Source of the DNA: Roseiarcus sp963809245
GTDB lineage: Bacteria; Pseudomonadota; Alphaproteobacteria; Rhizobiales; Beijerinckiaceae
NCBI GenBank assembly: GCA_963809245.1
Contig: CAWEIU010000007.1
Span: 62,001 to 126,000 of the forward strand
Length of the DNA stretch: 64,000 nucleotides
Direction: 5' to 3'
The notes under the pieces are model-generated. The model did no database searches. It was not told the origin of the DNA and saw only the letters and a list, made by a program, of their open reading frames with translations. The position numbers and the translations under genes are program-made. Position 1 is the stretch's first letter. Every line of letters starts with the position of its first letter. Positions 28,256 to 36,330 of the stretch are shown here, piece by piece.

Positions 28256-29509
28256 ATGATGGATGGCGAAGTGGAAGTCGTGATCATCGGCGGCGGGGCG
28301 GCGGGCGTCGCCGCGGCGCGGCGCCTGCGGGAGGCGGGCGTCGAGGCGCTGATCGTCGAAGCGCGCGAGCGCCTCGGCGGCCGCGCCTGGACCGTCGACG
28401 TCGGAGGCTTTCCGGTCGATCTCGGCTGCGGCTGGCTCCATTCCGCCGAGCGCAATCCGTGGACCAAGATCGCCGAGGCGGAAGGCCGCACGGTCGACAG
28501 GAACCTGCCGCCCTGGATGCGCTCGTCGTCTCAGATCGGCGTCTCCGCCGCGGAAGCGACCGCATTCCGCGACGCGCTCGAACGTTTTCGTCAGCGCGTC
28601 GACGACTTTCCCGAGGGCGAGCCCGACAAGCCCGCCTCGGCGTTTCTCGAGCCGCGCGGGCTCTGGAATCCTTTGCTCCAGGCGGTCAGCACGTACTACA
28701 GCGGCGCTGAGCTGGAGCAAGTCTCGGCGCGCGATCTCGCCAATTACGAGGACGACGGCGTCAATTGGCGCGTCGTCGAGGGCTACGGCAGCGCGATCGC
28801 AGGCCATGGGGCGAAGCTTCCCGCCGTCTTCGGCTGCAAGGCGGAGCGCATCGACCGCCGCGGCAAGCGTCTGACCATCGAGACGTCAAAGGGGCCGATC
28901 GTCGCCGACGCCGTCATCGTCACCCTGCCGAGCGCCTTGATCGCCGAGCAGCCGGAGCTCTTCCTGCCCGCGCTGCCGGAGAAGACGGAGGCGGCGGCGG
29001 GCCTGCCGCTCGGGCTCGCCGACAAGCTGTTCCTGACGCTCGCCGACCCCTCGGCCTTCGAGAGCGAAAGCCGCGCCTTCGGCGACGCTAGCCGCGCGGC
29101 GACCGCCGCCTACCATATCCGACCTTTCGGCCGGCCCATGATCGAGGTCTATTTTGGCGGCTCGCTGGCGGCCGAACTCGAAAAGGGCGGCGAGCGGGCG
29201 TTCTTCGATTTCGCGCTCGCGGAACTGATCGGGCTTTTCGGGGCGAGCTTCGCCCGCCGCATCGCGCCGCTCGCCCATCACGGCTGGCGAACCGACCCGT
29301 TCGCGCGCGGCTCCTATTCCTACGCGTCGCCGGGAAGCGCCGCGAGCCGGGCTGCGCTCGCGGCTCCCGTCGAGGGTCGCATCTTTTTCGCGGGCGAAGC
29401 GTGCTCGCGACACGACTACTCGACCGCGCACGGCGCCTATCTCACCGGAATCGCCGCCGCCCAGGAGACGATCAAGGCGCTTAGAGCGACTGCGCCGCCC
29501 AGGCGATGA
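28256..29509 (+). CDS. FAD-dependent amine oxidase (flavin monoamine oxidase family)
   Basis: The 417-residue protein starts with an FAD dinucleotide fold, VVIIGGGAAGVAAARRL, then VEARERLGGRAWTVD. The substrate domain follows and the C-terminal flavin motif FFAGEACSRHDYSTAHGAYL closes the fold. This layout is that of the MAO/polyamine oxidase/lysine-2-monooxygenase-like flavoproteins. The amine substrate is unknown. ATG 28256 was picked for its GGAGAG ribosome site. The 3' end overlaps the end of the convergent MCE gene by 29 bases. Confidence 0.85.
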   Translation: MMDGEVEVVIIGGGAAGVAAARRLREAGVEALIVEARERLGGRAWTVDVGGFPVDLGCGWLHSAERNPWTKIAEAEGRTVDRNLPPWMRSSSQIGVSAAEATAFRDALERFRQRVDDFPEGEPDKPASAFLEPRGLWNPLLQAVSTYYSGAELEQVSARDLANYEDDGVNWRVVEGYGSAIAGHGAKLPAVFGCKAERIDRRGKRLTIETSKGPIVADAVIVTLPSALIAEQPELFLPALPEKTEAAAGLPLGLADKLFLTLADPSAFESESRAFGDASRAATAAYHIRPFGRPMIEVYFGGSLAAELEKGGERAFFDFALAELIGLFGASFARRIAPLAHHGWRTDPFARGSYSYASPGSAASRAALAAPVEGRIFFAGEACSRHDYSTAHGAYLTGIAAAQETIKALRATAPPRR

Positions 29510-30617
29510 TGTCGCTCGTGACGCCGACGAAGGCGTCGTTCAGGCCCGCGGCCGCATCCGAGGGGCTCAGGCTGGCGATCGGCGTCGAACGGTGGAACGT
29601 TCGCTCGACGACGACCTTGCCGTCGGCGGAAGTGAGCTTGGCGCCGAGGGTGACGTCGGCGGTGGGCTTGGGAGACGAAGCGACGCTGAAGCTGCGGATA
29701 TCGATCGAGATCTGATTGTCCCCGTTGTTGTCGCCTTCGTTCGGCCGGCTGACGACGTCGAAAATTTGCGCGTTTTCGAACGCCTGAATGAGCTTCGCCT
29801 GCACGAGCTTGACGAGGCTGTCGCTCCACTGTGCATCGGCCAGGAAGGTGAAGCCGTTGTCCTTGCCCTGCTCCAGCATATGCTGGCTATCGTACATCAC
29901 AATGGCGGTCGGGTCGGCGACCACGAGGCGACCCGAAATCTTCTTGAGCTGGGGAAAGCTGGTCGGCGTCGCGAGATCATAGGTCGTCGGCGGCTTGGGC
30001 GGCGCGCCGCCGCCGGTCATCCGCTCGAGGCCTTGCAGAATGCCGTCGACGCGCCCAGCGTTGCGCGACAGCGCGGCGGTGAACCCCTGCATATTGGACA
30101 GGGTCGCATGAAGGGGATCGGAGTCCTCCGCCACCACCTTGTCGACTCTTTGGAGAACCTCGCGCGCCGTCTCGCCGAGGCTCATGACGAGCGCCGGATC
30201 GGCGGTCAGAATGGGCGGCCGGCCGCCCTCGCTCTTCGGCGCCGGCGACCCCACGCCGCCGCCGCGCAACGAGATGACGGCGCCGCCGAGGAGGCCCTGG
30301 TTGTCGACGCCGACTTGCGTATCCACCCGCACCGGGGTCACCGCGTCGACGGCGATCGTCGCCAGCACCTCGTTCGGATCGGCCGCATTGAAGCCGACGT
30401 GCCTGACCTCGCCGACCCGGACGCCGTTGAACACCACCGAGGCGCCGACGCTGACGCCCGGCGCGCCGCCTGGAAAACGGATTGTGTAATATTTCGTCTC
30501 GCCGAGCGGCCCGAAGCCGTGCAGCCAGTAGATCGCCGCGAAAATCGCCGCGACGAACGCCAGCAGGAACACCCCCATCAGGACGAAACGCGCTTGTCTC
30601 TCCATTGGTGACCTCAT
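29481..30617 (-). CDS. mlaD: MlaD-like MCE protein fused to a PqiC-like (DUF330) domain
   Basis: Residues 10-35 form an inner-membrane anchor. An MCE domain follows at about 40-125 (TIRFPGGAPGVSVGASVVFNG, VRVDTQVGVDNQGLLGG), then a short helical part to about 205. Residues 213-378 match the ABC-type transport auxiliary lipoprotein domain of PqiC (TYDLATP, VMYDSQHMLEQG, FLADAQWSDSLVKLVQ). In most systems these are separate proteins, with the auxiliary one a lipoprotein; here no lipobox is present and the fused domain is tethered by the MCE anchor. ATG 30617 overlaps the stop of mlaF (ATGA). It is the last gene of the lipid-transport operon. Confidence 0.85.
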   Translation of the reverse strand: MRSPMERQARFVLMGVFLLAFVAAIFAAIYWLHGFGPLGETKYYTIRFPGGAPGVSVGASVVFNGVRVGEVRHVGFNAADPNEVLATIAVDAVTPVRVDTQVGVDNQGLLGGAVISLRGGGVGSPAPKSEGGRPPILTADPALVMSLGETAREVLQRVDKVVAEDSDPLHATLSNMQGFTAALSRNAGRVDGILQGLERMTGGGAPPKPPTTYDLATPTSFPQLKKISGRLVVADPTAIVMYDSQHMLEQGKDNGFTFLADAQWSDSLVKLVQAKLIQAFENAQIFDVVSRPNEGDNNGDNQISIDIRSFSVASSPKPTADVTLGAKLTSADGKVVVERTFHRSTPIASLSPSDAAAGLNDAFVGVTSDIIAWAAQSL

Positions 30618-31396
30618 CCCTGAGCCAGCGTCAGCGCGCTGCGCGCGCGTTCGCTACCGAAATAGGCCTTCACCCAGGGATGCGTCGCCTGTTCAATCTC
30701 GGCGAGCGTCCCGACGAAGACAATCCGCTTGTCGGCGATGGCGGCCACGCGATCGCAGATGTGAGCGACGCTCTGCAAATCGTGCGTGACCATGAAGACC
30801 GTGAGCCCGAGCGTGCGCCGCAGCGTGCGAACGAGCGTATCGAATTCGTTCGCCGCGATGCTGTCGAGGTCCGACGTCGGCTCGTCGAGGAACAGGATTT
30901 CCGGATCGAGCGCGAGGGCGCGCGCCAGCCCGGCGCGCTTGTTCATGCCGCCCGAAAGCTGGGCGGGAAATTTGTCGGCGTCGCTCGGATCCAATCCGAC
31001 CATCTCGATCTTGGCCATCGCGACCTCACGCCTGAGGCGATCCGAGACGCTAAGATATTCGCGCATGGGAAATTGCACGTTCTCCACCACCGAGAGCGAC
31101 GAGAACAAAGCGCCCTGCTGAAACAGGACGCCGCAGCGGCGGCCGACGGCGTGGCGCTCGTCCGAGCTCGCGTCTTCGAGATCGATGCCGAGCACCCTGA
31201 CGCTTCCCGAACTTTTGGGAAGGAGGCCCAGCAGGGTGCGCAGCAGCACGGATTTGCCGGCGCCCGATGCGCCGACGACCCCCATCGTCTCGCCGTGACG
31301 GACGTCGAGCGAGAGGCCGTCGAGCACCTTGCGATCGTCGAAGGCGACGACGAGATCGCGAACCGCGATAACCGGCTGCTCCTTGGCGGCGTCCAT
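30614..31396 (-). CDS. mlaF: Mla-type ABC transporter ATPase
   Basis: This 260-residue cytoplasmic ATPase powers phospholipid transport by the MlaE permease. Walker A is VGASGAGKSVLLRT, the signature is LSGGMNKRAGLARAL (the LSGG-M variant is normal for MlaF), and Walker B is EILFLDEPTSDLD with an H-loop in MVTHDLQS. I chose ATG 31396 because it is two bases after the permease stop and starts a normal MlaF N-terminus; in-frame sequence further upstream is antisense or permease shadow. Confidence 0.93.
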   Translation of the reverse strand: MDAAKEQPVIAVRDLVVAFDDRKVLDGLSLDVRHGETMGVVGASGAGKSVLLRTLLGLLPKSSGSVRVLGIDLEDASSDERHAVGRRCGVLFQQGALFSSLSVVENVQFPMREYLSVSDRLRREVAMAKIEMVGLDPSDADKFPAQLSGGMNKRAGLARALALDPEILFLDEPTSDLDSIAANEFDTLVRTLRRTLGLTVFMVTHDLQSVAHICDRVAAIADKRIVFVGTLAEIEQATHPWVKAYFGSERARSALTLAQG

Positions 31397-31398
31397 CG

Positions 31399-32232
31399 TT
31401 ACATCCCGATCGAGGAGAAGAAGACTGCGAACAGACCGTCGAGCACGATGACGACGAAGATGGATTTCACCACCGAAGCCGTCGTCCGGACGCCGAGCGA
31501 CACGGCGCTGCCTTGCACGCGAAACCCTTCCGCGCACGCCACCACCCCGATCGCCAGCGCCATGAAGGGCGCCTTGATGAGCCCCACCTCAAAGTCCGAG
31601 AGAGTGACGGCGTTCTGCAACCGCGCCATGAACGTCGTCAGACTCAGGCCGCCGTCGATCGAGACGATCAACGCGCCGCCGGCGATCGCCGCGACGGCGC
31701 CGAGCAAGGCGAGAATGGGAAGGCCCAAGACGAGGGCGACGATGCGCGGCAATACGAGAATGTCGACCGGATCGAGCCCCATGGTGCGCAGAGCGTCGAT
31801 CTCCTCGCGCATTTTCATCGAGCCAAGCTCGGCGGTGAAGGCGCTTCCAGAACGCCCCGCCACCATGATCGAGACGATGAGCACAGCGAACTCGCGCAGC
31901 ACCAGAACGCCGACGAGGTTGGTGACGTAGTCCTGCGCGCCGAATTTTCGGAAGTAGAACAAGCCTTGCTGGGCGATGATGGCGCCGACCACGAAAGTGA
32001 TCAGCACGATGATGGGGATCGCCTGCCAGCTCACCCGCTCGAAGTGATGCACGGTGTCGCGCACGCGGCCGGTCTGAGGGCGTCTGGCGAAGCGCTCGAT
32101 CTGAGCGAAGGCAAGCGCGCCCAGCATCGCAATCATCGCGACGAGATCGTCAACGACCACCGCCAGCGCGGCGCCGAGCGCGGCGAGTTCCGGCTCTGAG
32201 AGGACCAGCGCCGGTTGGAGCGGCGATTGCAT
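31399..32232 (-). CDS. mlaE: MlaE-type lipid transport permease
   Basis: This inner-membrane permease of 277 residues has the MlaE pattern: VSWQAIPIIVLITFVVGAII, VLREFAVLIVSIMVAGRSG, then AELGSMKMREEIDALRTMGL with the family EIDALR motif and VLPRIVAL. In many alphaproteobacteria the permease is one protein with an N-terminal STAS domain. Here the STAS part lies in another frame (next entry), and the two frames overlap by 83 bases. Without the STAS part the protein has about 50 poorly conserved N-terminal residues. It is followed by mlaF after two bases. Confidence 0.88.
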   Translation of the reverse strand: MQSPLQPALVLSEPELAALGAALAVVVDDLVAMIAMLGALAFAQIERFARRPQTGRVRDTVHHFERVSWQAIPIIVLITFVVGAIIAQQGLFYFRKFGAQDYVTNLVGVLVLREFAVLIVSIMVAGRSGSAFTAELGSMKMREEIDALRTMGLDPVDILVLPRIVALVLGLPILALLGAVAAIAGGALIVSIDGGLSLTTFMARLQNAVTLSDFEVGLIKAPFMALAIGVVACAEGFRVQGSAVSLGVRTTASVVKSIFVVIVLDGLFAVFFSSIGM

Positions 32233-32563
32233 GCCGATTGGTCCGGTCTAGCGCGGCGAGGAGATCGCGGTAGCGATCGGGAACAGCCGTGACTTGCGCC
32301 GTCCGCTGGCTCTCTTCAACGTCGCGGACCGTGCGTTCAATCAGCCAAGCCCCGTAGGTGTCGAGCGCGTCGACCCGGCTGACGTCCAGCGTCACCGCCG
32401 CGCCAGACTCGCTTTCGAGCCGATCTGTCAGGCGCTCGAGGCGATCTCCGTTGGCGCAGGTCCAGTTTCCCGAGGCCACAGCGGTGACCTGATCGCCCCG
32501 CGCCTCCCAGCTCAGAAGCGGATCGAGCGGCTTCGGCGCGCTTGTCGAAGCGATCATGCTCAT
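32150..32563 (-). CDS. STAS-domain protein, probable detached N-terminus of MlaE
   Basis: The first 100 residues look like an MlaB/STAS domain: LLSWEARGDQVTAVASGNWT, AAVTLDVSRVDALDTYGAWL, then ALDRTN. After that the frame degrades into Arg/Ala-rich shadow translation of the permease gene. Removing one base near 32245 fuses it in frame to MlaE as a 387-residue STAS-permease, the common alphaproteobacterial form. So either the gene is frameshifted or the two proteins are made separately with an unusual 83-base overlap. It would regulate transporter assembly or activity. Confidence 0.7.
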   Translation of the reverse strand: MSMIASTSAPKPLDPLLSWEARGDQVTAVASGNWTCANGDRLERLTDRLESESGAAVTLDVSRVDALDTYGAWLIERTVRDVEESQRTAQVTAVPDRYRDLLAALDRTNRHAIAAPTGAGPLRAGTRRARRRAGGGR

Positions 32564-32583
32564 TTCCTCCGCATTCCGCCCGC

Positions 32584-33093
32584 TCAGCGTGCGCGGGCCA
32601 GCTCGGCCGTAATCTGCGAGATGTCGCCGCCTTGCGCCCGGATCGTGACTTGCTGCCGGTTACCACGCTCATGCATCGTGAAGCCGGCGGAGAATCCGGG
32701 GCCGGTGACCGTCCCCTCGATGCGGCCGCCTCCGATGCGGCCGGAGATCTCGCCCTGCGCGTTCCGGATGACTTCGAACCAGTGGCCGGTGATGTCCTCG
32801 CCCTCGGCCTGCACCTGAGTGCGCAATTGGAACTTGTAGTTGTCGCTGGCGCAATCGAGATTCTGCACCAGTCCCTCGCCCCTATCTTGGACCGCGTATC
32901 GCGCGGTGCAACGCAGGCGTTCGACTGAGCCGTTCGTCAGCGAAATGGCGCCGGAGCCGGCCCAGGAACCGGCATAGCCGGAGAAGGGTCCGCGCGCCGG
33001 CTGCGATTGGACGCTGGACGCGCCGGCAGCGAGGGCGACGCCTGCAAAGAGCGAGTTGCGCAACACCTTGACGACTGTTCTGGTCATGTCCAT
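32584..33093 (-). CDS. Periplasmic conserved hypothetical protein
   Basis: The 169-residue product has a signal peptide ending near GASSVQS and a compact domain (FSGYAGSWAGSGAISLTNG, RLRCTARYAV, GEISGRIGGGRIEGTVTGPG) with pairs of Trp/Gly-rich beta strands and two Cys. Related proteins occur in rhizobia, where they are annotated as hypothetical. ATG 33093 is preferred because it opens the signal peptide. It is 20 bases downstream of the STAS start, on the same strand, so it lies upstream of the Mla genes in transcription order and may be in the same operon. Confidence 0.65.
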   Translation of the reverse strand: MDMTRTVVKVLRNSLFAGVALAAGASSVQSQPARGPFSGYAGSWAGSGAISLTNGSVERLRCTARYAVQDRGEGLVQNLDCASDNYKFQLRTQVQAEGEDITGHWFEVIRNAQGEISGRIGGGRIEGTVTGPGFSAGFTMHERGNRQQVTIRAQGGDISQITAELARAR

Positions 33094-33451
33094 CCCCGTC
33101 TTAGGCAAGCAGCAATGGAAAACACATATGTAGCGCGACAATGCGGCGCTGCTACGGCGCGGTCCGCTGACTCGGTGTTGGGACATTTTGCGCTCTCCCG
33201 GGGCCCAACGATAACAACGCGCTCGGCCCCATTGCGTTCCCTGCCGTACTTTTATTTGGCGAAATGTCCTCACAATCGCCGTTCCCTACCGTTCCTGGCG
33301 CGTCTCAATAACCACCGCGGCTTAATGTAAATATTGCTTGACAGCGGCGGCGGCGTGTCCGCTTAATCTACATGTCGAGCTAGCGCTTTTGTCGAGAGCG
33401 AGCGCGCGACAGCAATTCGTTTTCGGCGCCTCCAGCGTTTGAGGGGGTCGG
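33094..33451. other. Gene-free stretch between divergent hypothetical genes
   Basis: The 358 bases are lower in GC than the surroundings and hold no gene I can support. A candidate promoter facing right has TTGACA at 33338-33343 and CTTAAT at 33362-33367 (18-base spacer), suited to the gene at 33452. The other half should hold the promoter for the leftward operon. Confidence 0.4.
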
Positions 33452-34249
33452 GTGCTGAGTATCGTGCGAGGCGTATTGCGGCGCGTCTTGGCGGCCGCTG
33501 CGGTTGTCTGTGCGCCAGCCGTCGCGCAGGCGAGCGCCTGGACTCTGCCTCAGGGGACCGGCCAGGCGATCTTCTCCTTCTCCGCCGGCGCCGGCGGCTT
33601 CGACAGCCAGATCGCGCCGGGCGCCCGAGGCGAGAAACACGCCGAAGGCTCGCTCTACCTCGAATATGGTCTGTCGGACTGGCTGACCGCCGTCGCCCAG
33701 TCGGGACTCGAAAATTATCGGATCGGCTCTCCGATCTCCGACACCTATCGCGGTATGGACTACAGCGGAGCAGGCTTGCGCGCGCGTCTCTTCTCCTCGG
33801 ATTCGCTAGTCTGGTCGGTGGAGGGGACTGCGCTCGTCCCAGGCGCTCATGACGCCGGACGACCCGCCCAGGCCGGCAATACGGGCTTCGACAGCGACTG
33901 GCGCACCTTGGTGGGCTCGACCTTTAGTGTCGGGAACCTATGGGCCTTCGTGGACGCCAGCGTCGGCTATCGCACGCGGGGCGGCGGCCCGCCCGGCGAA
34001 TGGCGCGCCGACCTGACTTTCGGCCTCCATCTCACCAAAAAACTCACCTTCATGGCGCAATCCTTCAACGCCTTCTCGAACGGATCGACCGCTTGCTTCT
34101 CCGCCGCCCAGATCATGATCCTGCAGCCCAGCTTCGTCTACGACTTCGACAAGTTCTGGTCGGCGCAGGTCGGGGCCTACGCGACGGTGCGCGCCATCGA
34201 GGCCGACCGCGAGAACGGCGTGGTCGTTGCGTTGTGGCGGCGCTTCTGA
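33452..34249 (+). CDS. Secreted beta-rich protein, probable outer-membrane protein
   Basis: The start is GTG 33452 and the product has 265 residues. A signal peptide is clear (MLSIVRGVLRRVLAAAAVVC, cleavage near AQA/SAWTLPQG). The mature part has alternating aromatic strands (YLEYGLSDWLTAVAQSGL, LWAFVDASVGYRTR, LTFMAQSFNAFSNG) and ends in WRRF with a C-terminal Phe, the usual signal of BAM-inserted beta barrels. I recognise no named family. Export of a protein of this type into the outer membrane is inferred. Confidence 0.7.
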   Translation: MLSIVRGVLRRVLAAAAVVCAPAVAQASAWTLPQGTGQAIFSFSAGAGGFDSQIAPGARGEKHAEGSLYLEYGLSDWLTAVAQSGLENYRIGSPISDTYRGMDYSGAGLRARLFSSDSLVWSVEGTALVPGAHDAGRPAQAGNTGFDSDWRTLVGSTFSVGNLWAFVDASVGYRTRGGGPPGEWRADLTFGLHLTKKLTFMAQSFNAFSNGSTACFSAAQIMILQPSFVYDFDKFWSAQVGAYATVRAIEADRENGVVVALWRRF

Positions 34250-34251
34250 CG

Positions 34252-35151
34252 TCACCGATCGCATTCGAACGGCATCAGCGCCTTCCCGCCCGACAAGGCC
34301 GGCTTCTCGATGTGCGCGTAAACCGCGACTTGGCCGCAAAGCCCCCGATCGACGAAAACCGCTTCATGGCGCACGCCGGTGGGGCCGAACGCGATGTCCG
34401 TAACCTTGCGATGCGCGATCAACTTGCTCTGGCGATCGCCAGGGGCGGTCTCGAAGACGGCATAGACCTCGATGTCGAAATCCGCATGGGGCCAATTCGT
34501 GTTCGCGGGCCCGTTCAACTCGACGTCGAGGAGATAGCTGTCCGCGGCCTCGCGCCCAGGCGCCGGTTTGGTCAGATCGATAAAGCCGTCCGCCTGCTGA
34601 AGCTCGTGCAGCCGGCCGGTTTCCACGCCGATCAGCAGCACCCGCATATCGGCGATCGGCTCGATCGCGGAAGTCTTGCGGGTCAGGGTCAGCGTGAAAT
34701 CGCCGGCGTCGGGAATTCCCGTTTCGACATGCGCGCGACAGGGGCCCGCGGCCCTGACCCGAACTTCCGCGTTCGCTTGCCCCGCGCCGACGGAGACGGC
34801 CCCGAGGAACGCGTTGTCGAAGGCGGCGATCGGCATGGCGGTCGATTCGCCGGCGCAGGAAAGATCGGCATGGACGACGCCGGGCGCGCCCGCGCGCCGC
34901 GCGACGCTCATCTCCAAGGTCTCGCCCTGTCGCGCGCTGAGCTGGTAATTCCATTCGCGCGGACCGCCGTTCGCAAAGCGACCCGAGACGCTGGCGCTCG
35001 CGCCAATCGCCGCGCCGAGGTCGAGCGGCAGCGGACATTGCGCGGCGCCCGCTGTCCCGCAGTCGCCGGCGCGAGCCGCCCCGGCGGCCAAGCTGAGCAC
35101 GAAGGCGACGCGCGCCAAGGCGAGCCCCTGGCGAAGCGCATATCGAGCCAT
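34252..35151 (-). CDS. Periplasmic hypothetical protein
   Basis: The 299-residue protein has a long signal peptide (LALARVAFVLSLAAGAARAG) and then a beta-rich body with four or five Cys residues (DCGTAGAAQC, LSCAGES, GPCRAH, GLCGQ, PFECDR). The region VSGRFANGGPREWNYQLSAR resembles a jelly-roll or PPC-like binding domain, but I would not assign a family. It is convergent with the preceding gene (2 bases between stops). Confidence 0.6.
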   Translation of the reverse strand: MARYALRQGLALARVAFVLSLAAGAARAGDCGTAGAAQCPLPLDLGAAIGASASVSGRFANGGPREWNYQLSARQGETLEMSVARRAGAPGVVHADLSCAGESTAMPIAAFDNAFLGAVSVGAGQANAEVRVRAAGPCRAHVETGIPDAGDFTLTLTRKTSAIEPIADMRVLLIGVETGRLHELQQADGFIDLTKPAPGREAADSYLLDVELNGPANTNWPHADFDIEVYAVFETAPGDRQSKLIAHRKVTDIAFGPTGVRHEAVFVDRGLCGQVAVYAHIEKPALSGGKALMPFECDR

Positions 35152-35303
35152 CGATGATTTCCACCCCGAAACACCCTTGCGCTCTCTAGCCGCCGTCGGG
35201 TGCGAAGGCGAGGGCCCCCCACAGGCGATTAGCTGGACGGCTGCCCTGCGCTATAGTTGCTAGCGCGCCTACCCGCAGGGCAGCGCATTTGGAGCAGGAC
35301 AGG

Positions 35304-36213
35304 ATGAAGTCGAGGGATCACGGACGCTATCGCTACAGCGCGATCAAGACGCGTCCGACATACGATTGGCCGGGCGGCAAGCGTCTCGCCGTCTATCTCG
35401 GGCTCAACCTCGAGACCTTCGCTTTCGCCGAAGGGTTCGGCGCTCAATTGACGCCGGCGCCCCACCAGCCGGACGTGCTCAATTACGCTTGGCGCGACTG
35501 GGGCAACCGCGTCGGCGCCTGGCGCCTTCTCGACCTCTTCGAGGCGGAAGGCTTTCCCGCCTCGGTGCTGCTCAATACGGATCTCGTACGACGAAGCGCC
35601 GGACCTCGTCGCGGCGTTTCGCGCGCGCGGCGACGAGATCGTCGGCCACGGCCGCACCAATTCGGAGCGCCAGGGCACGCTCGCCGAGCCCGAGGAGTGG
35701 GCGCTGATCGACGAGGCGACGGCGCGCATCCGCGCCTATGAGGGCTACGCGCCGCAGGGCTGGCTGGGCCCGTGGATCTCCGAAAGCGAGCGAACGCCGG
35801 ACCTTCTCGCGGAAGCCGGCTATCGCTACGTGCTCGACTGGCCGATGGACGACCAGCCGGTCTATCTCGACACCCGTAGCGGCAAGCGGCTGCTCGCGGT
35901 TCCCTACCCGCAGGAGCTCAACGACATTCCGGCGATCGTCGCGCGGCAGGCAAGCGGGGCGGAATTCGCCCAGATGATCGTCGACTCGTTCGACGAGATG
36001 CTCGAGCTTTCCCGAGAGGCGCCGCTGGTGATGGGGATCGCGCTGCACGCTTACATCGTCGGCCATCCGCATCGCCTGCGCCCGTTGCGCCAAGCGCTGC
36101 GCCATATCGCCGCCTCGCGCGACGACATTTGGATCACCACCGCCGGCGCGATCGCCGAGCATTGCCTCGCGTTGCCGCCGGGCCTCGTGCCGGGCGGCGA
36201 GGGCGCCGAGTAG
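35304..36213 (+). pseudogene. Polysaccharide deacetylase family protein, frameshifted
   Basis: The first frame from ATG 35304 gives YDWPGGKRLAVYLGLNLE, then LNYAWRDWGNRVGAWRLLD and FEAEGFPASVLLNTDL. The continuation YDEAPDLVAAFRARGDEIVG, then HGRTNSERQG, is in another frame. One extra G at 35586 causes the break, and removing it gives a 302-residue protein that ends normally at 36213. The reconstructed protein keeps the NodB-type order of motifs seen in PuuE-like deacetylases/allantoinases (HGRTN, PQGWLGPW, YRYVLDWPMDDQP). Substrate unknown. It precedes the polyol locus on the same strand, but a hairpin separates them. Confidence 0.75.
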
Positions 36214-36261
36214 GCGCCAAGGCGCGCCGCGGCGGCGCCGCTCGGCCGCGAGGCCAAAAAC

Positions 36262-36290
36262 GGTCCGACGCCAGAAGCTTGCGTCGGACC
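36262..36290. repeat. Perfect hairpin upstream of the FGGY kinase
   Basis: GGTCCGACGC (36262-36271) and GCGTCGGACC (36281-36290) are exact reverse complements around CAGAAGCTT. It lies 48 bases after the deacetylase stop and 40 bases before the kinase start. No T tract follows on the + strand, while AAAAA precedes it, so as an intrinsic terminator it fits the minus strand better, where I see no gene. It may be a regulatory mRNA stem. Confidence 0.6.
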
Positions 36291-36330
36291 CTCGGGGTGT
36301 GGGAACTTGCGTCGCCAGGGAGCGGAACGA

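Noticed and set aside
27203..29509. A long extension of the amine oxidase frame upstream over the beta-lactamase and membrane protein genes
   Set aside because: The extension overlaps two clear genes and contains no motif; ATG 28256 has a good ribosome site and starts the FAD fold.
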